A DNA stretch of 64,000 nucleotides from Limenecus sp048360435. GTDB lineage: Bacteria; Cyanobacteriota; Vampirovibrionia; Gastranaerophilales; Gastranaerophilaceae. The stretch spans positions 62,001 to 126,000 of the forward strand of contig DBGCOP010000027.1 of the NCBI GenBank assembly GCA_048360435.1, given 5' to 3'. The translations under genes were made by a program, and so were the position numbers. The first letter of the stretch is position 1; every line of letters starts with the position of its first letter. Positions 28,214 to 37,287 of this stretch are shown here, piece after piece. Below the pieces are notes generated by a model. The model worked only from the letters and a program-made list of their open reading frames with translations. It searched no databases and had not been told where the DNA came from.

Positions 28214-29554
28214 TTAATTTTTGAAATCGGCTTTGAAATATTTTAGATTACCTCCCAGTCCTTCAACAAATTCACTGCTGTCTTTCTTGTAATAACCTTG
28301 GATAGCCTTTTGTAATCTGGGATAACAAATTTTTTCACAAATGTTATCTTCATTGTTTGTGCAAAGTATAAAAGTTCTGTTTGCATTTTCTTTTTTATTC
28401 AGTGTAAGCACAGCTTCTCCTGTTGTTCCTGAACCTGCAAAAAAATCTAATATTAATGCATCTTCTGGTAAATGTACAATTGATATGAGATGCATAATGA
28501 GTTCTTTGGGCTTAGAATATGAAAAGTCCAACCCCATACTTTTTAAGTAATCTGTCCCTTTTCTATTTAAGAATTTTTTGTCTGTTAAAAAATTCCTTGG
28601 CTTTACTCCTTTTTCTCTTCGTTCAGAGAGATAGCTTTTTGTATAAACATTGTATTTTGCTTTTTCTTTGAATTCGTTCAAAAGAGGAGAGTTTTTTGTT
28701 TCTTTGAAAACAAGAAGTTTTTTTTGTTTGAGATATGTTTCATAACTCCATCTCCAGACTTTATCATGTTTTGTTTTTGGTCTTATAAAGGCTGCATCTT
28801 TCAGGTCTTCCGGAAAAATATTTCCAGGTGGTATAAGTAGACTTCCGTCAGGTGCTTTTATATAATACCTTTGATTTATGCAGCCTCTCATCGGGTCTAA
28901 AGATGCTTGATAAAAAGCAACATCATCTCTAAATCTTCCTTTTTCATCACATTTTTTATAAAGGCTTTCATCTACTTCTTCATAAAAATTATCAGGGTTT
29001 AATCTTTCTTTATTTTTTGCGTAACATACAATATAGTCACAGGATGGAGCAAAGTGATTTCCTTTATCACTTGCTGTTTTTGAGACTCTTGTTATTAAAC
29101 TTAGAAAATTTTCTTCTCCGAAAATTTCAGAACAAATCAAATTTAGGTTTGAAACTTCTTTTTCTCCTATACTAATAAAGATAATCCCACTGTCTTTCAA
29201 CAGATTTTTTGCAATAACAAGACGCTTATATATAAAATTCAACCATTTTGAATGTGAACATTTGTCATGTTTGCTTACCCAGCAATCGTTATATTTGAAA
29301 TCATGTTTGCTGCCTGTATTGTAGGGTGGGTCTATATAAATGAAATCAACTTTTTCTGAATATTGTTTCGAAAGTACAGTTAATGAAAGATAATTATCTC
29401 CTTCAATGAGCATATTAGAAACAGAATTGTTTGTTTTTATTTCTTTTTCTTTAATCTCTTTTAATTCAGGTTTTTTTTCCTGACACATTAATACAACTTT
29501 TTCTGCTTCTGTATCTTTGTTCCAAACAAGTCCGTATTTATTCTTTGTCATCAT
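28214..29554 (-). CDS. Orphan DNA methyltransferase, type III Mod-like (beta class)
   Basis: The 446-residue enzyme has catalytic motif IV DPPYNTGSKHDFKY in the N-terminal third and the SAM-binding LDFFAGSGTTGEAVL near the C-terminus. This order marks a beta-class N6-adenine or N4-cytosine methyltransferase of the type III Mod kind. EGDNYLSLTVL and IYIDPPY are also typical. No restriction gene is adjacent, so it is probably a solitary modifier. Its ATG follows the stop of the aryl-polyene ketosynthase with no gap, which couples it to that operon. The recognition site is unknown. Confidence 0.88.
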   Translation of the reverse strand: MMTKNKYGLVWNKDTEAEKVVLMCQEKKPELKEIKEKEIKTNNSVSNMLIEGDNYLSLTVLSKQYSEKVDFIYIDPPYNTGSKHDFKYNDCWVSKHDKCSHSKWLNFIYKRLVIAKNLLKDSGIIFISIGEKEVSNLNLICSEIFGEENFLSLITRVSKTASDKGNHFAPSCDYIVCYAKNKERLNPDNFYEEVDESLYKKCDEKGRFRDDVAFYQASLDPMRGCINQRYYIKAPDGSLLIPPGNIFPEDLKDAAFIRPKTKHDKVWRWSYETYLKQKKLLVFKETKNSPLLNEFKEKAKYNVYTKSYLSERREKGVKPRNFLTDKKFLNRKGTDYLKSMGLDFSYSKPKELIMHLISIVHLPEDALILDFFAGSGTTGEAVLTLNKKENANRTFILCTNNEDNICEKICYPRLQKAIQGYYKKDSSEFVEGLGGNLKYFKADFKN

Positions 29555-30781
29555 TTAATCAACCTTTTTAAATATTAAAGAGGTATTGATTCCTCCGAAT
29601 GCAAAATTGTTGGACATAATAATGTTGGTGTCTAAATTTTTTCCTTGTCCTGATATGTAGTCTAAATTCGCACAAGTCGGGTCAATCTCTCTAAGATTTA
29701 ATGTTGGTGCATACCAGTTTTCATTCAACATTTTGATTGATAGAATTGCTTCAATAGCACCGCAAGCTCCCAGTGTATGACCTGTGTAGCTTTTAAGTGA
29801 ACTTATCGGAACTCTTCTGTTAAAAATTTCATAAGTGGCTTGTGATTCAGCTGTGTCACCCTGCATTGTTGCTGTGCCATGTGCATTTACATAGCCTATT
29901 TCATTTGGAGAAATCTTTGCATCTTTAAGTGCAAGTGATAAAGCAGAACCCATTGTTTGGGGATTTGGATTGGTAATGTGGGTACCGTCAGTAGATGTAC
30001 CGAAGCCTATAATTTCAGCGTATATTTTGGCATTTCGCTTTTTTGCATGCTCATATTCTTCCAAAATTAGTGTTCCTGCTCCTTCTCCGAGCACGAGACC
30101 ATCTCTGTTTTTGTCAAAAGGAGATGGTGTTAATTTAGGAGTATTGTTTTTTAAACTTGTTGCATAAAGTGTATCAAAAATAGCAATATGAGAGGGGTGA
30201 AGTTCTTCTGCTCCACCTGTTATCATAATTTTTTGGTAACCGTTTTTTATTGCTTCATATCCGTAGCCGATTCCCATTGAGCCCGATGTGCAGGCTGTTG
30301 AAGAAGGTATTAGTCTCCCTTTTGTCTTAAAATAAAGAGAGATATTTACGGTTGTTGTCTGGGGCATCATCTTTATATATGAACCTGAGTTCAAACATCT
30401 GATTTTTTTTTCGACCTGCATTGTATAAAAATCTATAATAGATTCTAAAGATCCGGAAGAAGAACCGTAGCTGACTCCTGTTTCTCCGTTTGATATACAA
30501 TCCTCATCCAAAAGTCCTGCATCTTTTAATGCTTCTTCAGTTACTGCTGTACTGTAAACAGCAACTTTTCCCATTGTTCTTAAAACCTTGCGATTGAAAT
30601 GTTCTGGGACAATAAAGTCTTTGACCGGTGCCGCCAGTCTTGTATTCATATTTTCAAATTCGTCCAGTTCTTTCCAGTATTCGATGCAATTTTCAAGCTT
30701 TTTCAACCGTGAAAAAGCTGTGTCAACTTTACATCCTAAAGGACTGGCTAATGCCATACCCGTAACAACGACTCTTTTCAA
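29555..30781 (-). CDS. Ketosynthase of aryl-polyene cluster, ApeR-like (FabF type)
   Basis: The 408-residue condensing enzyme has the complete catalytic set: Cys164 in PSSTACTSGS, His301 in NAHGTATMQGD and His335 in SYTGHTLGACG. FabF-type synthases extend malonyl-ACP chains. In Gram-negative APE clusters the order KS-DH-KR-KS (apeO-P-Q-R) is typical and is reproduced here on the minus strand; this is the last of the four. It starts with TTG at 30781, overlapping the ketoreductase stop, with GGAGGA 8 bases upstream. It may make the first condensation on the aryl starter. Confidence 0.88.
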   Translation of the reverse strand: MKRVVVTGMALASPLGCKVDTAFSRLKKLENCIEYWKELDEFENMNTRLAAPVKDFIVPEHFNRKVLRTMGKVAVYSTAVTEEALKDAGLLDEDCISNGETGVSYGSSSGSLESIIDFYTMQVEKKIRCLNSGSYIKMMPQTTTVNISLYFKTKGRLIPSSTACTSGSMGIGYGYEAIKNGYQKIMITGGAEELHPSHIAIFDTLYATSLKNNTPKLTPSPFDKNRDGLVLGEGAGTLILEEYEHAKKRNAKIYAEIIGFGTSTDGTHITNPNPQTMGSALSLALKDAKISPNEIGYVNAHGTATMQGDTAESQATYEIFNRRVPISSLKSYTGHTLGACGAIEAILSIKMLNENWYAPTLNLREIDPTCANLDYISGQGKNLDTNIIMSNNFAFGGINTSLIFKKVD

Positions 30782-31518
30782 GAATACATTCCTCCGTTTA
30801 CGGAAATTACCTGACCAGTAATATAAGACGCATCTTCACTCATAAGATAATTAACAAGGCTCGCAACTTCTTCCGGTCTGCCTGTTCTTTTTATTGGAAT
30901 TATTTTTTTTATTTCGTCTGCCGGAAGATCTTTAATCATATCTGTTTCTATAATTCCCGGTGCTACACAATTAACTGTAATACCTCTTTTAGCCAGTTCC
31001 AGGCTTAATGCTTTAGTTGCTCCAATAATGCCTGCTTTTGAAGCACTGTAATTCACCTGCCCTCTGTTACCTGCCAACCCTGAAATCGAGGACATTGTAA
31101 CAATACGTCCTTTAATTCTTTGTTCTATCATCGGCATAATTATTGGTTTTAGAACATTATAAAAACTGCCAAGGTTTGTGTTTAAAACGTCATCCCATTC
31201 GTTCTCTTCCATTATTGGAAAGACATTATCTCTTGCAATGCCTGCATTTAATACAACACCAAAGTATATTCCGTTTTTTTCAATATCCTCTTTAAGTATC
31301 TTAAAACATTGCTGTCTGTTTTTTACATCAAACACAAGCATTTCAGTTTTTACTCCGAATTTTTTTATTTCTTGTGCGACATCTTCTAGTTTTTCAATGT
31401 TGTTTCTGCAATGAAGCGTTATATCAAAACCGTTTTTTGCAAGATATAAAGCTGAGGCACGTCCTATACCTCTGCTAGAACCTGTAACAAGTACACGTTT
31501 GTTGCATAAATTACCCAT
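30778..31518 (-). CDS. 3-ketoacyl-ACP reductase, ApeQ-like (FabG family SDR)
   Basis: The 246-residue short-chain dehydrogenase has the NADPH motif TGSSRGIG (12-19), NAGIARDN, the catalytic Ser/Tyr/Lys in MSSISGLAGNRGQVNYSASK and the C-terminal GQVISVNGG. It should reduce the ketone formed at each polyene extension. It sits between the dehydratase and the second ketosynthase, with a 9-base gap on one side and a 4-base overlap on the other. Confidence 0.9.
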   Translation of the reverse strand: MGNLCNKRVLVTGSSRGIGRASALYLAKNGFDITLHCRNNIEKLEDVAQEIKKFGVKTEMLVFDVKNRQQCFKILKEDIEKNGIYFGVVLNAGIARDNVFPIMEENEWDDVLNTNLGSFYNVLKPIIMPMIEQRIKGRIVTMSSISGLAGNRGQVNYSASKAGIIGATKALSLELAKRGITVNCVAPGIIETDMIKDLPADEIKKIIPIKRTGRPEEVASLVNYLMSEDASYITGQVISVNGGMYS

Positions 31519-31526
31519 ATAAATAC

Positions 31527-31973
31527 CTATATATCCAAGTTTTCTCTATTTAGCGGCTGATAAACATTTACTTTCGCTTTTGCACACTCTTTACCTTCAT
31601 TATAGATAAAACACTCAAACGAAACAAGTTCATTATCTGAAAATGCTTGTTGTGCAAAGATTGTATACGTTTTGCCAAGCTCGAATTTTTCTAAATCGGC
31701 TTCATAAAATCTGCTGCCAAGAAGAAATCCTATTTTAGGTTCAGACAGTTTATTTTGGAAATAAGCGTAGCATCCGATTGTTTGTGCCATGAATTCTATT
31801 CCGGCAAGTGCAGAAATTCCATTGATTTCTCTGTCAAAAAGAATTTTGTCTTTCGTTATGGTTACAGAGGTTTTTACTGAGTTTTTTTCTAAATCTACAT
31901 TCAGTAGTTCATCCAAAAATATCATTGGAGCATCGTGCGGAAGAATTTTTGACAGTTCGTATTTTTTATTCAT
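31527..31973 (-). CDS. 3-hydroxyacyl-ACP dehydratase, ApeP-like hotdog protein
   Basis: The 148-residue hotdog-fold protein starts ELSKILPHDAPMIFLDEL. It contains ISALAGIEFMAQTIGCYAYF, the family's active-site helix with conserved Glu and Gln, followed by GFLLGSRFYE. In described APE systems ApeP pairs with ApeI to dehydrate intermediates to trans double bonds. The ApeI equivalent here is the C-terminal domain of the ligase at 35.6-37.3 kb. The ketosynthase upstream overlaps it by 8 bases. Confidence 0.82.
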   Translation of the reverse strand: MNKKYELSKILPHDAPMIFLDELLNVDLEKNSVKTSVTITKDKILFDREINGISALAGIEFMAQTIGCYAYFQNKLSEPKIGFLLGSRFYEADLEKFELGKTYTIFAQQAFSDNELVSFECFIYNEGKECAKAKVNVYQPLNRENLDI

Positions 31974-33117
31974 TTGTCCTCCCTAATATAATGGATGCAT
32001 TTGAACCGCCGAAGCCGAAGGCATTATTCATACAATATTTAAGCTTTCTTGTTTTTTGATTTTTTCTTACAAGATTTAACACAGGTAAATTTGTGTCATA
32101 TTCATTGTCATAAATATGTGGCAAAAGGTAATATTCAGGATTGATTTTTTTGTCAAGCGTAGCACAGCAAAGAGCAGCTTCTACTCCTGCTGAAGCACCG
32201 AGACAATGACCGGTTAGAGACTTTGTTGAAGAAACCTGTATGTTGTTTTTAAATATTCTCGATATCGCATTTGCTTCCATTATGTCATTGCTTAATGTAC
32301 CTGTTCCATGAAGATTGATATAATCAATGTCAGAGGTTTTTAAGCCTGCTTGTTCGAGTGCTTGTTTCATTGCTATTGATGCTTGCATACCTTCAGGGTC
32401 AGGCGTTGCACTGTGGTAAGCATCCGATGTTTCTCCTATACCCATAATTTTTATAGAGTTTGGTGTTTGTTTTTTTTCAATAATAAACAAAGCTCCGCCT
32501 TCTCCTATATTTATGCCGTTTCTATTTTTGCTGAACGGAAGACAGGGGGTTGAAGATAAAACTTCTAGTGAATGAAATCCAAACACAGGCATTCTGGAAA
32601 GCGCATCAACAGCTGCGCAAATTACAACATCACAAACATTTGCATCTATCAGTTTTTTTGCGGTTGAAAAAGCTTTTATTCCTGAGGTACAAGCGGTTGA
32701 AACACCGCTGTAATAACCTGTTAATCCTAGATGTTTGTGTAGGAAGCCTGCCGGGTTTCCAATTTGTGAATGATCAATATCTTTTGATTTTTCAAATTCA
32801 TCAACACCTGAATTGGTATTTCCTATAACTATGCCGATTTTGCTTTTATCATAATTTTTTAAAAGATTATCAATTTTATTTTTTAAATTATTTACGCAGT
32901 GAAGCAAAATTCTGTTACATCTAAGGTTATATTTGTCATCATCAATCAAAGGCAGTGTTTTTGATATTTTACCAAATGGAAATGTTTTATTTTTTATTAT
33001 TGTATTGTCAAAACTAAAAAAAACATTTTCACCTTTTAGTGCAGCATGAAAAATTTCGTCAATACTGCATCCAAGATTGCATATAGCACTATAAGCTGTT
33101 ATATAAATATCTGTCAT
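31966..33117 (-). CDS. Ketosynthase of aryl-polyene cluster, ApeO-like
   Basis: The 383-residue condensing enzyme has Cys143 in SGVSTACTSGIK, His270 in NLHGTGTLSND and His304 in SLTGHCLGASAG. It is shorter than FabF (about 410) and starts ITAYSAICNLGCSIDEI, as ApeO-type synthases do. In the E. coli system ApeO acts with a chain-length factor, ApeC; the matching gene here starts 100 bases away on the other strand. It is the first gene of the minus-strand half of the cluster. Confidence 0.87.
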   Translation of the reverse strand: MTDIYITAYSAICNLGCSIDEIFHAALKGENVFFSFDNTIIKNKTFPFGKISKTLPLIDDDKYNLRCNRILLHCVNNLKNKIDNLLKNYDKSKIGIVIGNTNSGVDEFEKSKDIDHSQIGNPAGFLHKHLGLTGYYSGVSTACTSGIKAFSTAKKLIDANVCDVVICAAVDALSRMPVFGFHSLEVLSSTPCLPFSKNRNGINIGEGGALFIIEKKQTPNSIKIMGIGETSDAYHSATPDPEGMQASIAMKQALEQAGLKTSDIDYINLHGTGTLSNDIMEANAISRIFKNNIQVSSTKSLTGHCLGASAGVEAALCCATLDKKINPEYYLLPHIYDNEYDTNLPVLNLVRKNQKTRKLKYCMNNAFGFGGSNASIILGRTNE

Positions 33118-33216
33118 TAAAGACCTGTTTCTTTTTGATTAAAACCACAATTTATAATAAAATTAATATTAACATAATTATTTATGTTGAGTCGAGAACA
33201 GTCTGGATTTTAAAAA

Positions 33217-33834
33217 TTGAAATTTTCTATAAAAAAATATGTATATATTACAGAAGAAAATGTTGATGTTTCTTTTCTCCCTCCGATGTCGAGAAGAAAA
33301 CTTTCACTTTTGGATAAAATAGCATTATGTGCAATGCAAAAATGTTATGACTCGTCTCAGGTAAAAATGGTTTTGGCTTCACAATATGGTGAATTGGACA
33401 GATTGAGAAAGCTTGTTGAGCAGTATTCACAGGAAAATGAAGTTTCTCCTGCTACATTTAGTTTTTCAGTTCATAATAGTGCTGTTGGGCAATTTTCTCT
33501 TTTGCACAAAATAAAAGAAAGTTATAATTCTGTTTCTGCGGAAAAAGATACTTTTTCAGCCGGTTTGATTGAAGCACTAATGACATCAACTTCGGATGAG
33601 GTCTTGTTTTGTTGTTGTGATTCTGAAAAAGTTTGTGAAGGTTTTTCTTGTTTGATTTCAACAAAAGATTTATCAAAAGCTGTTTTTGAATGGAACATTT
33701 TAAAAAATTCTGAAAGGTTATTTTTTGAAACAACAGATTCAGAAAGATTTTTCAGCTTTTTGGAAGGAGAAGACAAAAGATTTGTTACAAGTGATGGTTT
33801 GTTTGAAATCAAAAATATCGGAGAACAACAATGA
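33217..33834 (+). CDS. Chain-length-factor-type ketosynthase-like protein, ApeC-like
   Basis: The 205-residue protein resembles the N-terminal beta-ketoacyl-synthase-like family (PF13723): SRRKLSLLDKIALCAMQKC, VLASQYGELDRLRKLVEQY, SPATFSFSVHNSAVGQFSLLHK and a Ser-Ala-Glu-Lys-Asp stretch where a true synthase has its cysteine. It lacks a catalytic triad and is probably the partner subunit of the ApeO-like enzyme. The start is a TTG with only a weak ribosome site, so a few residues are uncertain. Its stop overlaps the next ATG. Confidence 0.75.
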   Translation: MKFSIKKYVYITEENVDVSFLPPMSRRKLSLLDKIALCAMQKCYDSSQVKMVLASQYGELDRLRKLVEQYSQENEVSPATFSFSVHNSAVGQFSLLHKIKESYNSVSAEKDTFSAGLIEALMTSTSDEVLFCCCDSEKVCEGFSCLISTKDLSKAVFEWNILKNSERLFFETTDSERFFSFLEGEDKRFVTSDGLFEIKNIGEQQ

Positions 33835-34583
33835 GGCTGATTAAAATAATAAGAAGTATGGAAGTTTTATTGCTTTTTTGCTTTTTCGGCTGCGGAGCAT
33901 TGATAATAAACTATATTATATTTCCTTTAGGATCTTTATTTCAAAAAAAAGAGAATAAAAAATATTTTTACAGCAATGTGATTCATAAAACATGGGCATT
34001 TTTTACAAAACTAATGATAAAATCAAATATTATAAAAGTTGTTGTTGAAAACAAAGAGCAGCTGGAAAATCTGAGAGGAAAAATAATTGTAGCCAATCAT
34101 CCGAGTTTTATTGATATTGTCTTGCTTATAGGTATTATGCCTCATACTGTGTGTATTGCTAAGAAAGATTTGAAAAAAAATTTGTTTATGGGAAATATTA
34201 TAAAGTCTTTGTATCTTGTAAATGACGAAGATAAAGATAATCTAATTAATGAATCTTCAGAGATTTTGAGCCAGGGGTTTAATATAATAATTTTTCCAAC
34301 CGGTACAAGAACGACTCAGAGGGAAAATATGAAACTTCATAAAGGTGCAGCAATGCTTGCTTTGCACACAAAAACAGATATAGTTCCTTTATGTATATCA
34401 TGTGATAAAAAATTTCTTGCTAAAAATCAAAAAGTATATGATGCTTCTGATTCACCTGTTTTTTATACAATTACAGTTAATAATACAATCAGAATAGATG
34501 ACTTTGCAGAACAGGGGCTAACTGAGATACAGCTTCGAAACAGATTGAACGAATCTATAAAAGAAAAGATTTCTGCGCGTTAA
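33831..34583 (+). CDS. PlsC-type acyltransferase, ApeD-like
   Basis: The 250-residue protein has one or two N-terminal membrane segments (LLLFCFFGCGALIINYIIF). The acyltransferase block I is ANHPSFIDIVLL (HxxxxD), and block III is FPTGTRTTQREN, close to the usual FPEGTRS. The family moves acyl groups from ACP or CoA onto a glycerol-phosphate or sugar acceptor at the inner membrane face. In APE clusters this gene is thought to attach the polyene to its lipid anchor. It overlaps the ApeC-like gene by ATGA. Confidence 0.82.
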   Translation: MRLIKIIRSMEVLLLFCFFGCGALIINYIIFPLGSLFQKKENKKYFYSNVIHKTWAFFTKLMIKSNIIKVVVENKEQLENLRGKIIVANHPSFIDIVLLIGIMPHTVCIAKKDLKKNLFMGNIIKSLYLVNDEDKDNLINESSEILSQGFNIIIFPTGTRTTQRENMKLHKGAAMLALHTKTDIVPLCISCDKKFLAKNQKVYDASDSPVFYTITVNNTIRIDDFAEQGLTEIQLRNRLNESIKEKISAR

Positions 34584-34646
34584 AATTGACTTTGGCTTAT
34601 TGTTGGGCTATAAAATATATAAGAGACAAAGATAGGTTCTGGAATT

Positions 34647-34910
34647 TTGGCTGATATAAACTTAGAAAACGAGTTAAAGCAACTCATCATTAATGTTCTT
34701 GAATTAGAAGAAATTACACCTGATGATATAAAGACGGATGAAGCTTTATTTATTGATGGGCTCGGACTGGATTCAATTGATGCGCTTGAGCTTGGTATGG
34801 CTTTAAAAAAGAAATATAATCTGAAAATGAGTTCAGATAAAGAAGAAAATAAAAAACATTTTTATTCTGTTAAAACACTTGCTGATTTCATTGAAAGCCA
34901 ATCAAAATAG
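34647..34910 (+). CDS. Acyl carrier protein 1, ApeE-like
   Basis: The 87-residue carrier has the phosphopantetheine serine (Ser43) in GLGLDSIDALELGMALKKKY and starts from a TTG. The loop DGLGLDSIDALEL is typical of APE and DUF-type ACPs rather than fatty-acid AcpP (DSL). It needs a 4'-phosphopantetheinyl transferase such as the one at 13.3 kb. The gap before it (63 bases) is the largest in the plus-strand operon. Confidence 0.88.
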   Translation: MADINLENELKQLIINVLELEEITPDDIKTDEALFIDGLGLDSIDALELGMALKKKYNLKMSSDKEENKKHFYSVKTLADFIESQSK

Positions 34911-34948
34911 ATTATTTTCTAAATAATAAAGGTATAAACAAACAAAAT

Positions 34949-35203
34949 ATGAGTGTAAAACATACAAAAGAAGATATATTAAATGAATTGAGAACTATAC
35001 TTGTCAATGATTTTGAAATTGGTGAAGAAAAAATCGTACCGGATGCCAATCTTTTTGAGGATCTTGAATTTGATAGTATAGATGCTGTTGATTTGGCTGT
35101 GCGTTTGCAGGATTTTACAAAACAGAAAATTTCTCCTGAAAATTTTAAACAAATTCGAACAATTAATGATGTAGTTGATGCTGTTTATGGTCTTTTGCAA
35201 TAA
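34949..35203 (+). CDS. Acyl carrier protein 2, ApeF-like
   Basis: The 84-residue carrier has Ser43 in DLEFDSIDAVDLAVRLQ. Two different ACPs are standard in APE systems, one loading the aryl starter and the other carrying extender units. Which does which cannot be told from sequence. It has a good helical ACP pattern throughout (ILNELRTILVNDFEIGEEKIVPDANL). Confidence 0.9.
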   Translation: MSVKHTKEDILNELRTILVNDFEIGEEKIVPDANLFEDLEFDSIDAVDLAVRLQDFTKQKISPENFKQIRTINDVVDAVYGLLQ

Positions 35204-35217
35204 ATTGAGTGTGCTTT

Positions 35218-35643
35218 ATGGATTTAGTGAGAGACTTTGTAAAAAAATATATCTTTATTTTTTCTTTGTTTTTTACTTTCTTTATAATAGCACTATTTCA
35301 CTTTACGAGGCTTGTCGGGTTAAAATTATATCCTGTTGTTGTTAATTTTTCTATTTTTTTCGTATTTTTTTCTTCTCTTTTTAGCGAGGAAACCATTATA
35401 CAAAAGTTTGCAAGAATTGCTGAAGGAGAGTTGAAAGAACCTGTCAAATGTTATACAAAAAAACTGACTTATGTCTGGTGTGTTTTTCTTTTTGTGCAGT
35501 TTCTTCTTTCCATAATAACCTGTTTTTTGTCTGATAAAATATGGATGATATACAATGGTTGTTTATCTTATTTTTTTCTCGGATGCTTTTTTGCGATAGA
35601 ATATATTTTTAGAGTAATTTATAAGAGAAAACACGGTCTGTAA
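35218..35643 (+). CDS. Inner-membrane protein of APE cluster, ApeG/COG4648-like
   Basis: I place the start at ATG 35218; an in-frame GTG lies at 35209. The ~141-residue protein has four hydrophobic helices. The central YTKKLTYVWCVFLFVQFLL and IWMIYNGCLSYFFLGCFFAIEYIFR segments match the small membrane protein found next to the ACPs and ligase in aryl-polyene clusters. Its role is not established; assembly or flipping at the membrane is a guess. Confidence 0.72.
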   Translation: MDLVRDFVKKYIFIFSLFFTFFIIALFHFTRLVGLKLYPVVVNFSIFFVFFSSLFSEETIIQKFARIAEGELKEPVKCYTKKLTYVWCVFLFVQFLLSIITCFLSDKIWMIYNGCLSYFFLGCFFAIEYIFRVIYKRKHGL

Positions 35644-35648
35644 TACAA

Positions 35649-37283
35649 ATGAATTTTTTGGAAATTTTTAATAAACAGGAATATAAAGATATAATTGTTG
35701 CTTTTAACGAAGGCAAATTTATAAGTATTGCAGAAATAATGACATTGATAAATCCTGTTATTCAGCGGCTTATGCTGGAAAAATGCAACAATGTTCTTAT
35801 AACTTCAAAAAACGCTTTTCATTTTTTATTAAATTTTCTTTCTTCAATTATTGCTGGGAAAGAAGTTTATATAGTATCAGATGAAAAGAAGATAAATTCT
35901 TTGAATGTTGAATTTATACAACTTGATAAATATCCAAAAGATTTAACTTTTGAATCATTAAAAAATCTTGAAACACCTGATTTCAATAATATTTTTATCA
36001 ATATATTTACATCCGGTTCCACAGGTCAACCAAAAAAAATAAGAAAAACTTTGAATAATGTTATTGCAGAAGCTTTTGATATTTTTGAAGAGTATAAAAA
36101 ATTTTTTGATAATAAGCAAACGCTTGTTGCGACTTCTACAACCCCTCATCATATGTTTGGGCTGACTTGTTTTATTGTTATGCCGCTATGTTTTGTGGGG
36201 AGGCTTGTTATAGATACAAAAGAAGTTGTTTATCCTGATAATGCTGATTTGAAAGATAAAATTTTTATATCAACGCCGTCTTTTCTTGAAAAATTTGAAA
36301 AATATGAGATATCCTTAAATAATCCTCCAAGTATTATACTTACTGCTGGAGACAAACTCAAAGAATCTACATTTGATTATTTTGGCAAAAATAATGTAAA
36401 TATATCTGATATATACGGCTGTACGGAAACAGGTGTAGTTGCTAGTAAATATAGTTATAACGATGATATGAAATGTTATAAAAGTGTAAAAATTTCATTA
36501 GACGACAATTCTCAAATTGTTGTTGATTCGCCTTATTTTACCGGTGAAAAAATGACTATCGGAGATATAATAGAGCTTAAAAGCTGTAATATTTTTTCAT
36601 TAAAAAAAAGAAATGACAGAATCTTAAAGATACAAGAGAAGAGAATTAGTGCACAAGAAATAGAGGACTGCTTAAAAAAGTCTGTATATGTAACCGATGT
36701 GTATTGTTTTAAATTTGCGGACAAACTTGCCTGTGCCGTTGTGTTATCAGAACAAGGGAAGAATCTGTTTTTTAGCAATCACTCTAACACTCAGGCAGAG
36801 ATTATTAAAACTTTAAAAAATAATGCAAAGCAAATATCTGAAATCATTCCTCAAAAATGGAAGTTCTTATATGAAATTCCTAAAACAAAAACCGGTAAAA
36901 CTGATGTAAAAAAAATTCAATCATTATTTGAAAAAAATATTTCATTACCTTTGATAATGAATGTTGAAGAAAAAAATAATGAGTTTGTTATAAGTATGAT
37001 TTTTCCTGGAAGCTGTAATTTTTTTAAAGGTCATTTTGAAGGATTTCCTGTTTTGCCGGGCGTTATTCAATTATATTTTGCACATATGTTTGCACAAGAC
37101 TTTTTTGAAACTAAAATATATGTAAGTCATGTGAAACGAATGAAATTTTCACATATTATAAAACCTGATGAAAAACTGGAGCTTCTTCTTAAGAAAGAAG
37201 ATAATAATGTAACTTACGTGTATAAAAAAGAACAAATAGTCTGTTCAGCGGGAATATTTACGGTTCAAAAAATAAAAGAATAA
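35649..37283 (+). CDS. AMP-dependent aryl ligase fused to a hotdog dehydratase (ApeH-ApeI fusion)
   Basis: Residues 1-430 are an acyl/aryl-adenylating enzyme: ATP-binding FTSGSTGQPKK (120-130), TTPHHMFGLT, YGCTETG (256-262) and the C-terminal catalytic lysine in PKTKTGKTD. Residues 435-544 are a FabA/FabZ-type hotdog domain with FKGHFEGFPVLPGVIQ, containing the catalytic histidine. The ligase should load an aryl acid starter onto ACP. The dehydratase would work with the ApeP-like protein during chain extension. In the described proteobacterial clusters these are two genes; here one frame encodes both without interruption. Confidence 0.88.
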   Translation: MNFLEIFNKQEYKDIIVAFNEGKFISIAEIMTLINPVIQRLMLEKCNNVLITSKNAFHFLLNFLSSIIAGKEVYIVSDEKKINSLNVEFIQLDKYPKDLTFESLKNLETPDFNNIFINIFTSGSTGQPKKIRKTLNNVIAEAFDIFEEYKKFFDNKQTLVATSTTPHHMFGLTCFIVMPLCFVGRLVIDTKEVVYPDNADLKDKIFISTPSFLEKFEKYEISLNNPPSIILTAGDKLKESTFDYFGKNNVNISDIYGCTETGVVASKYSYNDDMKCYKSVKISLDDNSQIVVDSPYFTGEKMTIGDIIELKSCNIFSLKKRNDRILKIQEKRISAQEIEDCLKKSVYVTDVYCFKFADKLACAVVLSEQGKNLFFSNHSNTQAEIIKTLKNNAKQISEIIPQKWKFLYEIPKTKTGKTDVKKIQSLFEKNISLPLIMNVEEKNNEFVISMIFPGSCNFFKGHFEGFPVLPGVIQLYFAHMFAQDFFETKIYVSHVKRMKFSHIIKPDEKLELLLKKEDNNVTYVYKKEQIVCSAGIFTVQKIKE

Positions 37284-37287
37284 AAAA

